Shown one piece after another: positions 33,041 to 43,684 of a stretch of 64,000 nucleotides of DNA. Positions within the stretch are counted from its first letter, which is position 1. Each line of letters begins with the position of its first letter. A model generated the notes under the pieces. That model was given only the letters and a program-made list of their open reading frames with translations, was not told where the DNA came from and made no database searches. A program made the translations under genes and the position numbers. This DNA comes from Isochrysis galbana (Eukaryota; Haptophyta; Isochrysidales; Isochrysidaceae): the NCBI GenBank assembly GCA_018136815.1, contig CM030937.1, forward strand, positions 628,553-692,552, read 5' to 3'.

Positions 33041-33339
33041 GCGTCCATTTTCTCATGGTTAACTTTCTCATGGTAACCATCTCAACTCGCAAGACAGCCG
33101 TCGACGGCTGCGTGCCCCCCTCGGCTCTCCGCTCACTCCCTTGTGATTACATGAATAAGTACGATGTTTTATGGGATTACATGACGTCAGTAGCTACTCG
33201 CCCTCTCCCTCTCGATCCATAATACAAGCAAACACTACAGCGCGCGGAGACAGATGTCCGTTGTCATACGAAAACAGGAGTTTCATTGAAGAATACCAAA
33301 TGAAGGGGAACGGAGCGAGAGAGATCGAATTGAGGCGAT

Positions 33340-33800
33340 TCTCTGCAACGGTATCTGGATATATGACGGATACCCGGGTACCTGGAAGTATCTGGTATGC
33401 CAGGATTTACTATCTGGATATCCGGCTGCCTGGTAGCGCGGCGCACGATCCCTATCTGGATACCTGGATCCGTCTACTTAATAGGCAAAGATACCTATTA
33501 TCTGGATATCTGGTAAACCGGTTACGGGTCTTAATGAGCTCCCCGCAAGAACCGCATTCCGCGCTAGCTGCCGGCGCGCCCTCGCAGGCCATCTCCAAGA
33601 GTGAGATGAGCCTCGCTCTGACAGGCCAGTGATGGCGGTGCATCAGTTCGTCAGTTGACACCAACTTCGAGCTAACACTGACATACATCAGTAGCTGATG
33701 TCAGCCGATGAGGTCCATCAGCTGACATCACACATCACCTCAAAGGCTCTGAGCGAGCAAAATATCGAATATCAGCGCATATCAGTTGATATCAGTCACC
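33340..33800. repeat. Clusters of TATCTGGATA and CATCAGCTGAC motifs
   Basis: From 33348 to 33515 the motif TATCTGGATA(T/C)C or its half occurs about eight times in both orientations, and from 33650 to 33800 variants of CATCAGCTGACATCA occur repeatedly. They look like decayed subterminal repeats of DNA transposons. No coding frame. Confidence 0.5.
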
Positions 33801-33857
33801 TTTGTCTTTGCTGCAAATGTAAATACGACAAATCGCCACTGCTATTTCCGATAACGG

Positions 33858-34778
33858 CAAGGCTAGGGACTAGGAGAAGCAGTGAACTAGTTAACTCAGT
33901 TAGTGGTTGTTAGCTACCTCCTAAATTGCGCAAGTAGTTAACTAACTGCCCCCAACTCGCAAGTAACTACTATTAACTCGCAAGTAGCTAGGGCTGAGCA
34001 AGTCTCCTTCGCAGTTAACTACACGAACGGCGTCGGAGCTTCGCGCTGCGCGCGGCCCACCATAACTAAACCTAGATAGTAGATAGGGCAAAGTGAAATA
34101 CAAACGCATGAATGATAACAATTATGTTTTGCCACAGCTCATAATCATAACCATCCTCAAAAGCTTTCACACAACCAGTCACAAGTCTAGCTAGACGTAG
34201 ACGTCTAGACTTATTACATTTACATTCCTCCATTATTATTACTACTACTAGCTACTAGTATAGTAGGTAGTAGTATTCAATCCGTGTTGTACGCTGCCAC
34301 AAGCTAGCGCTCGAGCGTCGAATCCTTCACAGCCTTACTGAGGTCATCATGCTGCATTGCTCCGGCCGCGTAACAACACACGTTCGACCTCGTCGTCCTG
34401 CCCTGCAACTGCAGCGTTATTGGCAAGCTGCTGGACGGTCTCGAAATCCTCCTCGGCGCCATCGTCGGAGTTCGTCGGCGTTGGACGGAGGTTGGAGGGA
34501 GGGAGCAGGGATTGAGGGACTGGGGGGAAGGCGAGAGGGGGGCCTCCTTGTACTGTACATATCATAATTCATCTCTATTATTATAATATTTTTATATCTA
34601 CTAGCTACTTACTAGCTACTAGATAACTACTAGTTAACCACCAACTTAGAAAGTCAGAAACCACGTAACTAGCAGGTAACTACTGCCAAATACATACAAC
34701 CAGTTAACTAACTACCCCTCAAATGGCTACTAACTAGTGCCCCCCAATGTTGATAGTTAACTACAGTCCCTGGCCTTG
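33858..34778 (+). mobile_element. Non-autonomous hAT element with 8-bp TSD
   Basis: Terminal inverted repeats CAAGGCTAGGGACT (left) and AGTCCCTGGCCTTG (right) begin with the hAT consensus C-A-R-N-G. Both flanks carry GATAACGG (33850-33857 and 34779-34786), the 8-bp duplication made by hAT transposases. The 921-bp body is full of AGTTAACTA subterminal repeats and has only a short minus-strand frame with an acidic stretch (NSDDGAEEDFETVQ), perhaps a transposase C-terminal remnant. The exact duplication suggests a recent insertion. Confidence 0.88.
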
Positions 34779-34860
34779 GATAACGGGCCCCTAGCGGCTC
34801 AGGTAACTCCTTACTTGCAATGTGTGGTGCTGGGTACGAGTTCGAACCCCAAGTGCATTG
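34779..34860 (+). other. tRNA-like (tRNA-Ala-type) SINE head, diverged
   Basis: TAGCGGCTCAGG resembles a pol III A box and ACGAGTTCGAACCCC a B box, 40 bp apart, with TTGCAAT at the anticodon-loop position. The D and T stems do not pair well enough for a working tRNA gene, so a decayed tRNA-derived SINE head is more likely. The hAT element at 33858 inserted at its 5' edge. Confidence 0.35.
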
Positions 34861-34963
34861 ATTTTCTGCATTTTTTCTTTGGCTGTAGAAAGTAAAGGGG
34901 ACTGCATGTTTTGTTTTCTCTCCGCTCCAAGCTGCTGACAACTGACAACTGACAACATCAGCT

Positions 34964-35458
34964 CCTAGATGTGAAACACGGTGGGTTAGGTCTAGAAACA
35001 CACCAAAAACAGCTGTTTTTGGCTTCTTTGGAAACACGGTGAAACACAGTACCGAAAACAGCGGGTCATATATATATATATACAGTATATACATGTATAT
35101 TTATATCCCCATCTCCCGTAGCCCGTAGGCTCACAGCTCACAGCTACAGCTACCGGTAGTTCCTGTGGGAGTGTAATTGTAATTGTAACTGTCAAGCATG
35201 ATTGTGATTGATGATTGATTGTCTTGTGCATCCAACTAGGCGGTGCTAGGTGGTAGGTGGAAGTGGTAGGTGGGAGGCCAGGCAATCAGGCGGCGGGATT
35301 GATTATGCTATGGCTATGGCCTCGCTCGCACGCTCACTCACCGCGCGCGCGCAGCGCGCAGCCCTCTGTTCCGGACATAGGGGTCTCCTAGAAACACGGT
35401 GAAAAACACTGTTTTTGACTTCCGTAGAAACACACTGTTCCTGTGTTTAACAACGAGG
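34964..35458 (-). mobile_element. CCTAGATGTG-ended transposon, copy 3
   Basis: 495-bp element flanked by CATCAGCT on both sides (34956-34963 and 35459-35466). The left end CCTAGATGTGAAACACGG with TTAGGTCTAGAAACA and AAAACAGCTGTTTTTGGCTT matches the reverse of the right ends at 39875 and 40440; the right end matches the reverse of their left ends. So this copy is inverted relative to those two. It is more diverged and includes a TATATA run (35068-35083). Confidence 0.75.
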
Positions 35459-35870
35459 CATCAGCTGTCAGCTCGAGGTGAACTGATACTACGCGCAAAA
35501 CGCCTATTTTAACAGTAGAAGCACAGTTATAATGGTAAAATCGTCATTTTAAGCCTAGAAGTGGTGTGTATCCTGGTCTAGGGCTCCCCCAGATATAGTA
35601 GATACAGCTGTACCTGGCCCCTCCCCCAGATACGGTATCCTGTATCTCCCATCTAGGCCTGCCAGGCTGCCAGGCTCGCGCACACACGGAAAGTGAACAT
35701 AAGGCGACAAGCAGCGGACGGCGGCGTTCAGCGTCACCGAAGCTGCCCTCGGCGCTCGAGGTTTGAAGCCTCGACGTCTCCTCAAACTTTGAGGTACATA
35801 GGCCACCGTTCACTGACACCCTCTAAAGATGAAGAATTGAGAGCGAGTTCCGAGTTCACAGCGCGGGCGG
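35459..35870. other. Spacer
   Basis: Contains degenerate CCCCCAGATA(C/T)GGTATC-type motifs at 35585-35650. No gene supported. Confidence 0.35.
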
Positions 35871-35879
35871 TTCGGTGTT

Positions 35880-36477
35880 TTGTTTTATTTTGAGACTGCC
35901 GCGCGAGGCCGGGAGGGGGGCTTCCCCCCCCCCCCCCCCCCCCCCAACTCCCCCCCCCAACTCCCCCCCCCAACTTCCCCCCCCGCCCCCCCCCCCCCCC
36001 CGCTCTCCCTTCTCTTCCCCTTCTCCCTCTTTCACATAGGAGTACCACACCCCTCTCTCTCCTTCACGTGCTTTGTCGTCCCCTTCTGTTTGGGATAATC
36101 CCCCCCTCTCTCTTTATATGTCTGACACCTTTCTTTCTCTACTCTCTCTATCTCTTTGTGCTGTCCCTCTCTTCTCCTCTCTCTCATCTTCTCCTCCCGG
36201 CTCTCTCCCCTCTTTCAACTCCCCAGCAGCGTCGTGCCCGCCGCCTCTCTCTTCTCTCTCTCCTCCCCTCATTCATCCTCTCTCCTTGGTCCAGGTGAAG
36301 GTCAGTCAACCCTGCACGCACAGGGACTCTCTCTCTCTCTCTTCCCCCCCTCCCCCCTCCCCCTCTTCTCTATCTCTGCGCTCCTCTATCTCTCCTCTGG
36401 CCCCTGTCCACCCGTGTTTCTGCCGCTCTCTCTTATCTCTGTCTCCCTTCCTCTCTCTCTCCTCTCTCGTTCTCATT

Positions 36478-36531
<54 letters not shown>

Positions 36532-36560
36532 GCCCCCCCCCCCCCTCTCTCTCGCTTTTT
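35880..36560 (+). promoter_or_regulatory. 680-bp C/CT-rich region upstream of the AMPK beta gene
   Basis: Almost all pyrimidine on the coding strand: C runs (35925-36001), mixed CT-rich sequence, a 55-bp (CT)n block (36481-36535) and a C run. It ends about 120 bp before the start codon and most likely spans promoter and leader. The open frames inside it are Ser/Leu/Pro repeats without meaning. Confidence 0.45.
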
Positions 36561-36682
36561 CTCTCTTCTCCCACTCCTCTGCGTCGCTGGCCAACCCCTC
36601 TCGCTCCCTCTCGTTGATTGAAGAAGGGGAAGGGGTAGGGGTTCCGGCCTTTCTCTGGCGCGGGCCGAGAGGGCAGGGCGGG

Positions 36683-37805
36683 ATGGGGCAGGGCGAGAGC
36701 CGAGACTTCCATGAAGGGCCTGAAGGTCTGTGTCGTCCCGCGCCATCGCGCCCAGCCGCTGGGCTATCTAAGCCCTGTGTGAGTGGGACGACCGCCGACC
36801 AGCCGCTGCCACCGTCACGCAAGAGGCCCACAGCCCAGCGCGGAGCGCCCGGAGCCCACGCAGTGACACATAGCACCACTTAATATCGTACTCATGCCGT
36901 GCAACCGCACACGGCACGGTGCCACCCCTCACCCTGCGCCACACTCTCTGGCCTGCGCAGGGAATGCTGCCTTCAACGGGCCCTCTGGGGCGGGAGGCAG
37001 CAGGCAGCCAGCTGAGGAGGCGCCGCGAGAGATGGCAGTCGTGCCGACGGTGCTGCAGTGGTCGCAGGGCGGACACTCTGTGTACGTCACCGGATCGTTC
37101 AACGCGTGGGGCGAGCGCATCCCTCTGCGCCGCAGCGGCAATGACTGTGTGGTGTGCCTCAACTTGCTGCCTGGCACCTATCAGTACAAATTTATTGTGG
37201 ACAACGAGTGGCGCTTTGCGGCAGACCAGCCGACTGTGCGCGATGAAATGGGCAACATCAACAATTGTATTACGGTGGAAGACCAGAGTGTCTTCATGCG
37301 GGAAGATCAGCCATCCGGCTTCTTCGACAACAACCAGAACCTCTACACTCAGGCGCTCCCCGACGAGATAACATTGGCCAAGGAGCCGCCACAGGCCCCC
37401 TCGCATCTGTGGTGCCTACCGCTGAACTTTCCCATGCTCACCGAACCACGTATCGGAAGTGAAACGCTCTTGCCGCCTCTCAATGTAACCATCACCCACC
37501 TGACGGTGATGGACTCTGCGCAAACAAACATACTTGCTGTAACACATCGGGTGCGCACAAAATGCGTGACCATCGTCTTCATAAAGCCTGCGCACCAGAC
37601 GCCGCCGATTGGCTTGGCCGGCTCCTCTGCGGGTGGATATGCAGTAGCTGAGATGGCCATGCAGCAGCATGCGATGGGGATGGGTGCCCGCCCTGGCTAC
37701 GGGGCCGCAGACGCTTCACAGCTACTGCCGCCACCGCCACACTTACCCATCGAGATGACGAGCAGCAGGGGTCATTCCACTCAGAGTCTCATGGACGTTG
37801 GGTGA
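36683..37805 (+). CDS. AMPK/SNF1 kinase beta subunit
   Basis: Scaffold of the energy-sensing AMPK/SnRK1 complex, holding alpha and gamma subunits and binding glycogen or starch. Exon 1 is 36683-36776 and exon 2 36961-37805, joined in phase 1 (donor CCT|GTGTGAG, acceptor GCGCAG|GGAATG), 312 residues. The N-terminus MGQGESRDF fits N-myristoylation (Gly2, Ser6), as in animal and plant beta subunits. The CBM48 domain is at about 57-135 (VTGSFNAWGERIPL, LPGTYQYKFIVDNEWRFAAD). The C-terminal ASC domain follows (ALPDEITLAKEPPQAPSHL, ITHLTVMDSAQTNILAVTHR, RTKCVTIVFIKP). A 60-residue Met/Pro/Ser tail extends past the usual end. Confidence 0.93.
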
Positions 37806-39115
37806 GGGCGCGAGGAGGTTGTGTCTTGTCTAGCCGAGCTACGCATGGTTTCGGTTTGTGAGGAGGTCGCCAAGAACGGGTACGTACACAACCCGGTGCT
37901 ATCGTGGCGTCGGTACTGAGCATTGTGTACGTCCGCACGCCGACTAAGGCAATATGGAGCTGGGGTAGCCGCTTGAGCCACCGCGACGCCGTGGAATGGA
38001 CAGAGTACTTGGGCTGTGCGCAACGGCCATTAGTCCCCACTTTCAGATTGATGTCTGCAAGCTACTCCGTTTCTTGAGCATGGATTTGCACGAGGTACTA
38101 TGGCGCGCTTCTTCATGGCCCACTTGAGGTGCTGAGTCGGCGACCTTCAAGCAGGATGCTGCATGTTTGGTCTCGCGCCTGTGCTCAAGCATCCAGGCCG
38201 TTTGATGGCGTCTCGCTTTTGAATGATTGCAGCTTGGGCGATGAATCTGTTTTTCGGCTGGTGCCTCAGTCCCTCTACTCGCCCTCACAACGGCCGTTTG
38301 TTCTGTCGCCGCACACTTGGAGCGAGTGTTCATCGTGGCTGCCCAACTGGGGTCTGAGTGTCTCTTGCATGGCTGCATTGCCGATCGTGCAAAGCCAAGC
38401 CACCTCCGGACGCAGCAGGCTCGCTTGTATCTTCGCTGTGTGGCATTTATTGCCTTGATCTTTGTCTTTGTGTCACCTGCCAAATGTGGTGCTTGTGTTT
38501 TTTTGGCAATTAGCGAATGGGGCAAATTTGTGGTGTCTTCCCTAGCGATTAGAGTCGGTGAGGCCGTAAGCCCTCCCGAGAGGTGAGCTGCTGTGCGTTC
38601 TCACGGCGTGCGGAATCGTCTCGGCGCGTTCATGCGCGCAAAGTACGGCTGCTGCGCATTCTCACTCTCCTTTTCTCTTCTGCTTCTGCTGCTTTGCAAG
38701 GGCCTCGATGGAGCGCAAGAGTTGCGGCCAAAGTGCTTGCTATAGGCGGTGGTGGTAGAGGTGTCGTAGCCACGCGCGCTCTTGCTCATTAATTACGGCC
38801 ACTGGCTCGAGCATTTGAATTATGCAGGTGCCTCTATGCGTTTGCGTCTGTCGTCGCTTGTGACGTGGCGTGTGGCGTGTGCGCGGTGTCGCATTTTGTA
38901 CTGTACGCGATCCACGATAGAATGAAAGCACTCAACCATCAACCATGAAATCACGGAACTACGTAGACGGTCCAAGCCGTCAAACAAACAATGCTCCGAT
39001 GCCTTAAAGCACGAGGAGAGGGAGAGGATGACCAAGGAATTCTTCACCAAATTCAAATCTAAAACATCGAACAGACCGCCCTGAGCCCTGAGGCCAGAGG
39101 CCCCTGTATGCTTGT
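37806..39115. other. Intergenic, nothing recognised
   Basis: 3' flank of the AMPK beta gene and further spacer. No frame, repeat or RNA gene that I can support; base composition is close to neutral, unlike the tracts around it. Confidence 0.4.
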
Positions 39116-39119
39116 ATGC

Positions 39120-39897
39120 CTGGCGACCAGGGACAGGGGGGAGTCAGCTCGAGGGCAGGACCAGCGCGGGTGTGGGAGTGCGGCTTTCGGCCCGCGCCCA
39201 CTGGGGGTCTAGGCCGGAATGATGAGCAGTATGAGTATGAGTGCCTAGCCCCTGCCAGAGGGCAGGGGCAGGGGCTGGGGTTGATTGTATGCGTCCACGC
39301 GTCCACCCATCCACCCCGGGGGTTGTCCGCGATGGAGTGAGGGGGCGTGAGGCCCCCATTGACCCCCACCCTAGATGTGAAAGACAGAAACAGTGTTTTT
39401 TTTCGGAGGCCAAAAACAGTGTTTTTCACTGTTTTTTCAACGCCCTCCGCCGTTTTTGCCATTTGCCACTGTTTTTTTAGAGCGGGGCTGGGGCTGGGGG
39501 CCGCCCGTGCGCGGCGCGCGCGAGTGCGACGTGCGCGCGGGACCAAGCGCGCGCGAGCGCGGCGTGCGCGCGGGACCGCGGCCACCACCACCAGCACGCG
39601 TGCGTGGGCTTGGGGTTGAACACCGATAGCGGCTCGCCATCGGCCAAGGGGAGGGGAGGGGGCAGCGGCGGCGGCGGCCTACGTATGCGTAGGACGCATG
39701 ACGCGGAGGAGCGGAGGCGGAGGCGTTCCGCGCGCGGGGGGAAAGGCCCCCCTGCGGTATATGTGGCCCCATTGTTTTTCGCACTGTTTTTTCTGTTTTT
39801 TTTCGATTCCCAAAAACAGCTGTTTTAATGTCTTTCTAGACCTCACCCGCACCCGCTGTTTTTCACATCTAGCAGGACCCCCACTTATAATAGTAGG
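39120..39897 (+). repeat. Family D dispersed repeat, interrupted by a transposon
   Basis: GC-rich repeat of about 250 bp (GCCCGCGCCCACTGGGGGTC, CCAGAGGGCAGGGGC, GGCCCCCATTGACCCCCAC, then CTTATAATAGTAGG). The first part is 39120-39369 and the last 13 bp are 39885-39897; between them sits the transposon at 39370-39875 with its duplicated GACCCCCAC. Other copies: 54965-55200 (reverse), 56594-56702 and 63030-63140. No coding capacity seen. Confidence 0.75.
39370..39875 (+). mobile_element. CCTAGATGTG-ended transposon, copy 1
   Basis: 506 bp, ends CCTAGATGTGAAAGACAG and CTGTTTTTCACATCTAG(CAG), flanked by GACCCCCAC (39361-39369, 39876-39884). The body is a GC-rich core (GCGCGCGAGCGCGGCGTGCG and similar) between AACAGTGTTTTT arms. 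No ORF of note. It lies inside the family D repeat. Confidence 0.85.
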
Positions 39898-40440
39898 CCT
39901 AGATGTGAAAGACAGAAACAGTGTTTTTTTTCGGAGGCCAAAAACAGTGTTTTTCACTGTTTTTCAAACGCCCTCCGTTTTTGCCACTGTTTTTTTAGAG
40001 CGGGGCTGGCGCTGGGGGCCGCCCGCGCGCGGCGCGCGCGAGTGCGAGTGCGACGTGCGCGCGGGACCAAGCGCGCGCGAGCGCGGCGTGCGCGCGGGAC
40101 GCGGGACCGCGGCCACCACCCCACCAGCACGCTCGCGGATCGCGACGCGGCGCGTGGGCTTGGGGTTGAACACCGATAGCGGCTCGCCATCGGCCGACGG
40201 CCGAGGGCCGAGGGGAGGGGAGGGGGTAGCGGCGGCGGCGGCCTACGTATGCGTAGGACGCAGGACGCGGAGGAGCGGAGGCGGAGGCGTTCCGCGCGCG
40301 GGGGGGAAAGGCCCCCCTGCGGTATATGTGGCCCCACTGTTTTTCGCACTGTTTTTACTGTTTTTTTTCGATTCTCGATTCCCAAAAACAGCTGTTTTTA
40401 ATGTCTTTCTAGACCTCACCCGCTGTTTTTCACATCTAGG
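39898..40440 (+). mobile_element. CCTAGATGTG-ended transposon, copy 2
   Basis: 543 bp, ends CCTAGATGTGAAAGACAG and CTGTTTTTCACATCTAGG, flanked by ATAGTAGG on both sides (39890-39897, 40441-40448). Nearly identical to copy 1, same orientation, only 22 bp away, and inserted at the very end of the same family D repeat. Inverted ends plus an 8-bp duplication indicate a cut-and-paste element; the superfamily is open because the ends do not fit the hAT consensus exactly. Confidence 0.88.
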
Positions 40441-40448
40441 ATAGTAGG

Positions 40449-40940
40449 TTGTGCCTCAGCCTCAGTCTGACTCAGCGTTGGTGAGAATCTGTTGGTTGTC
40501 GTCCCGGGTTGGAGCTAGCATCATGAGAGGTGTCCCTCTTCAGCTCCGACGCGACTTTGCCGCGCGTCGCCTCAGGCCTCGGGCAAAGCCCTGTGGCCAA
40601 CACGGCTTTGACGCCCATGCCGTGCGTGCGGCAGTGCGCGGCTGCTCTACGGATACATTCGACGACGACGCGGGCGCTCTTCGGCCTGGATATCGCGGGC
40701 ATCGACTTGGTGGCAGAGTTGTTGGGGGGCCATAGGCCATAGGGGCTTTGGGGAAGTTGAGGGGCACGCCCACGACGCGGAGCACGCGCACGAAGCTTCA
40801 GCCTCTAACTTTCTTTCTTCATAAGGATTTTCTTTTCTGTATCCCTATGTTGGCCGGCCGGGAGGGCTCGCGCCCGGCGGCGCCCGTCTCTCCCGTCTCG
40901 CGCGCGCGGCCGCGGGAGCGTGGCGCCGCTGGGTGGCGCC
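40449..40940. other. Upstream region of YbeY gene
   Basis: Open frames on both strands at 40470-40790, none with a recognised domain. Probably promoter and leader of the following gene in the right part. Confidence 0.3.
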
Positions 40941-41837
40941 ATGCTGCCCTTGCTGCTCGTGTTGCCGCTGCAGTGGACGGCGAGCAGCAGGGCTGTGTGG
41001 TCGGCCCGGCCGCTCCGTCCTCTTCCGACGTCGCCAATGCTCGCCGCTGTCCTCTCCTCGGATGACCACGACGACGAGGCAGGCCCGCCGAGCGCCACGT
41101 TCCTACGCACACCTGCACAGAGAGTATTAGTCAACGTGGAGCGGCTGGGCATCGAGGGCCAGATGCTCGGGCTGGCGCTCGAAGAGGACGGGCTAGCCTT
41201 GCTTGCCGAGGCCAAGCTCGATTCAGAGCTCTCGCTCACGCTGTGTGACGGCCCGTTCATCCGCGAACTCAACACGCAGTGGCGAGGCATCGATAAGGAA
41301 ACAGATGTGCTCTCCTTCCCGATGGATGACGATGTGATCCTCGGCGATGTGGTTATCTGCGTTGACGTTGCGCAGCGGCAGGCTTGGGAGCGGGACTACG
41401 AATTAAGGGACGAGGCCAGAGTTTTGATGGTGAGAAATACCGATTTCACAACACTTGTCAATATGGGCTTGGCTCCGATTAGCCTGACCACACACATGAT
41501 ACCACATCATTGGCAAAGAGCATGCGGCTCTGATTACTCTGACTGCATGCATGATACCACACACCTGGTACAAAGAATGGACCTGTGATTATCCTGACCA
41601 CATGCACTTCATCTGAAGCCCGTATCTTGAGCATTGCAAACTTTGAGGCGTGAATCAACTTTGGGACGTGGACCCGCGCTGTCGCAGGTACATGGCCTGC
41701 TGCACCTGCTGGGATATGATCACGAGACAACAGAGGAAGATGCTATCGAAATGATGGAAGCCGAGGGAAGGCTCTTACGGAATCTAGGATGGAAGGGAGA
41801 GGGGCTCATTGCTGCCGCAGAATCACGTGACGACTAG
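40941..41837 (+). CDS. YbeY-type endoribonuclease, probably plastid
   Basis: Metal-dependent RNase for rRNA maturation and ribosome quality control. Exons 40941-41429 and 41688-41837 join in phase 0 exactly in the active-site motif: RVLM|VHGLLHLLGYDHETTEEDA. The zinc ligands HGxLHLxGYDH are complete. Before it come LNTQWRGIDKETDVLSFPMD and GDVVICVDVAQRQA, both standard for the family. The total is 212 residues; bacterial YbeY is about 155. The extra N-terminus from the ATG at 40941 is a signal peptide (MLPLLLVLPLQW) plus an Arg/Ser/Pro stretch, which suggests plastid import in a secondary alga. The 258-bp intron contains a 40-bp degenerate direct repeat (CATGATACCACA). Confidence 0.92.
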
Positions 41838-42610
41838 CATCAGGGTGGTTGAAGCAAACAGATTAGCCGCAGATTTGCAGATGAGCTAGTGTCGTGGGAC
41901 GCACATATTCATAGCAGTCGACAGCTGTCTCACCATTGTCGGCATCAACTTAAGACCGAGGACGTTCGAGCGCACTTGTTTCTAGGCAAATTCCCACTGC
42001 ATTGTCGCGACTAGTTTCATTGGCAGCGCTAGAATTACATTGTGGCCACTCGTGATTCTCCGCCAGAGATCCCGTAGGATCGGTCGTTCCTTCATCTAAT
42101 TAGTGTACTTGGTCTCTACATTTGATGGCGAAGTGTCGTCTTGCCATGTGATGTACACTTGTCTTCTTCTGAGCCTCACCCTAAGAGAGGCAGGGGGGCC
42201 AGTGGCTGAGCCCCAGCCTCCATTGCCCCTTGAGCTGCCCTGGCTGGCCCTCTAGGAGCCCCCAAAGGACCTCTGAGAGCAGGCCGTGGCGCGCCGCATG
42301 GCGCCGCGCCGCAGGGAGGTGCCAGCTGGTGGGTCTGTGCCCCCTGTGCCTGTGCCCCCCCAAGCCCCTGAGTCCCCAAGCCCAGAGCCTTCCAAGTACC
42401 AAGTAACCCTTTCGAGTCTACGAGTCCCTACGAGTCCCAAACCAGCAGTATTTGCTCGCCGCGCCCTTTCCTACGCTCTCCGTCTCTCCGATTCGCGTTC
42501 CGTGACACTTTCCCGTCCATTTCAAATGCCCGTGATTGGCCTTCCCCCCGTTCTCCTGATCTAAGTTCTTCCAGCGGTATGCAGGTGCCACAAGGTTTGA
42601 GGAGCCCGCA
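41838..42610. other. Intergenic, nothing recognised
   Basis: 3' flank of YbeY. 42180-42400 is GC-rich with LINE-like composition, but I cannot tie it to a family. Confidence 0.35.
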
Positions 42611-42616
42611 TACAGT

Positions 42617-42660
42617 GCGGTACCTGTGCAGTACCTGTGCAGTACCTGTGCAGTACCTGT
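42617..42660 (+). repeat. Short tandem repeat of GTGCAGTACCT
   Basis: Four direct units of an 11-bp motif, followed by an AT-rich patch with ATA/ATT strings. It lies just beyond the 3' side of the minus-strand transposase remnant at 42830. Confidence 0.75.
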
Positions 42661-42829
42661 GGTCCCAATTATAATACTACTACTTATTAATACTACTTAT
42701 AAAACTGCAATAATAATAATAGTAGTAGTAATGATGTAGTAATATACAGGCACGAGCATGAGCATGCACCATATACACATATACACATAGGCCCCGGACC
42801 CCGGAAACCGCAAAATTGCGTCGCGCCGC

Positions 42830-43045
42830 CTAGTCCTCCTCTTCATGCTCCCCCTCTTCACTTTCCTCACCATCCTCTGCCAAAGGATCATCAATCTCCA
42901 TCTCCGTTTCCCACTCCAGCACGGTGTCTGCTTTCTCGCTTGCGAAATTGCGCTCCAACAGGAGATTAGTGTGGCAACGCACCAGCCGGTCAACAGTGCC
43001 GCGCAGACCCTCGCCAGAGCGGCCACAGGCCGCTTGCGAGGCCAC
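42830..43045 (-). mobile_element. hAT transposase C-terminal remnant
   Basis: The minus-strand frame ends RLVRCHTNLLLERNFASEKA, then VLEWETEMEIDDPLAEDGEE and an acidic run to the stop at 42830. The pattern (K/R)LVxxHxNLxLxxR followed by an E-W-(D/E) acidic tail is what follows the dimerisation region in many hAT transposases. Only this last exon is visible, and no inverted ends were found around it. A host gene domesticated from such a transposase is an alternative. Confidence 0.45.
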
Positions 43046-43684
43046 TGGCGAGGCGCGAGGCCAGCGACCATCGCTGCGGCCGCCATCGCGCGCCGCCGCA
43101 GGAGAAAAAGATCAAATTGATTATAGTTTTGCCAAATTATAACCTAAGTAATTCTAATTTTAGTCTTCATTTCACTAGTCCACAAGACACATATGAGCAC
43201 AATACATGACCTTGGTGCTCCAGCTCCTCGTCAGTCGCGAGCCAGGGCGAATCCTTCGGGGCGAGGAGAGTCGGGGGTCGGGACAGTCAAGAAACATCCG
43301 GTGACGGCCGAATCGGCCGTGTGCCGCGAGCTGTGTGTGGTACGCATGTGCATGCGCGGACGTCATCGCTGGGGCACCAGGGTTTGAAATTTGCTTGATA
43401 GGCAATATGGGGCGTCGGACCCGTAATTCCTAATTTAATATGTGTCTAGGCACCTTTTAAGTTTAAGTGAAAGAAACACATCTCTCAGTGGCACTGATCA
43501 GTGGGAGCGACGTCGAGTTCGGCTCGTGTGAGCCGCCAGAGCGTGTGCAAAGGGGGGGGGGGGTCCGACGGGACTTCGCACCGTCTTTTCGGACGATGAT
43601 TCTGAAAAGGCGGGGAGCCCCTCCGACCCGCTTTCGCCGGGGCTTTCCGCTCACGGTCAAAAATGTCGACCCCCGACCCCCCCC

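Noticed and set aside
34779-34860. A functional tRNA-Ala gene
   Set aside because: A- and B-box-like strings are present, but the D and T stems do not pair and the acceptor ends do not match. Kept only as a possible SINE head.
40470-40790. Possible enzyme fragment (strings such as FGLDIAGIDLV)
   Set aside because: The match is short, overlapping frames on both strands look equally plausible, and no second motif supports it.
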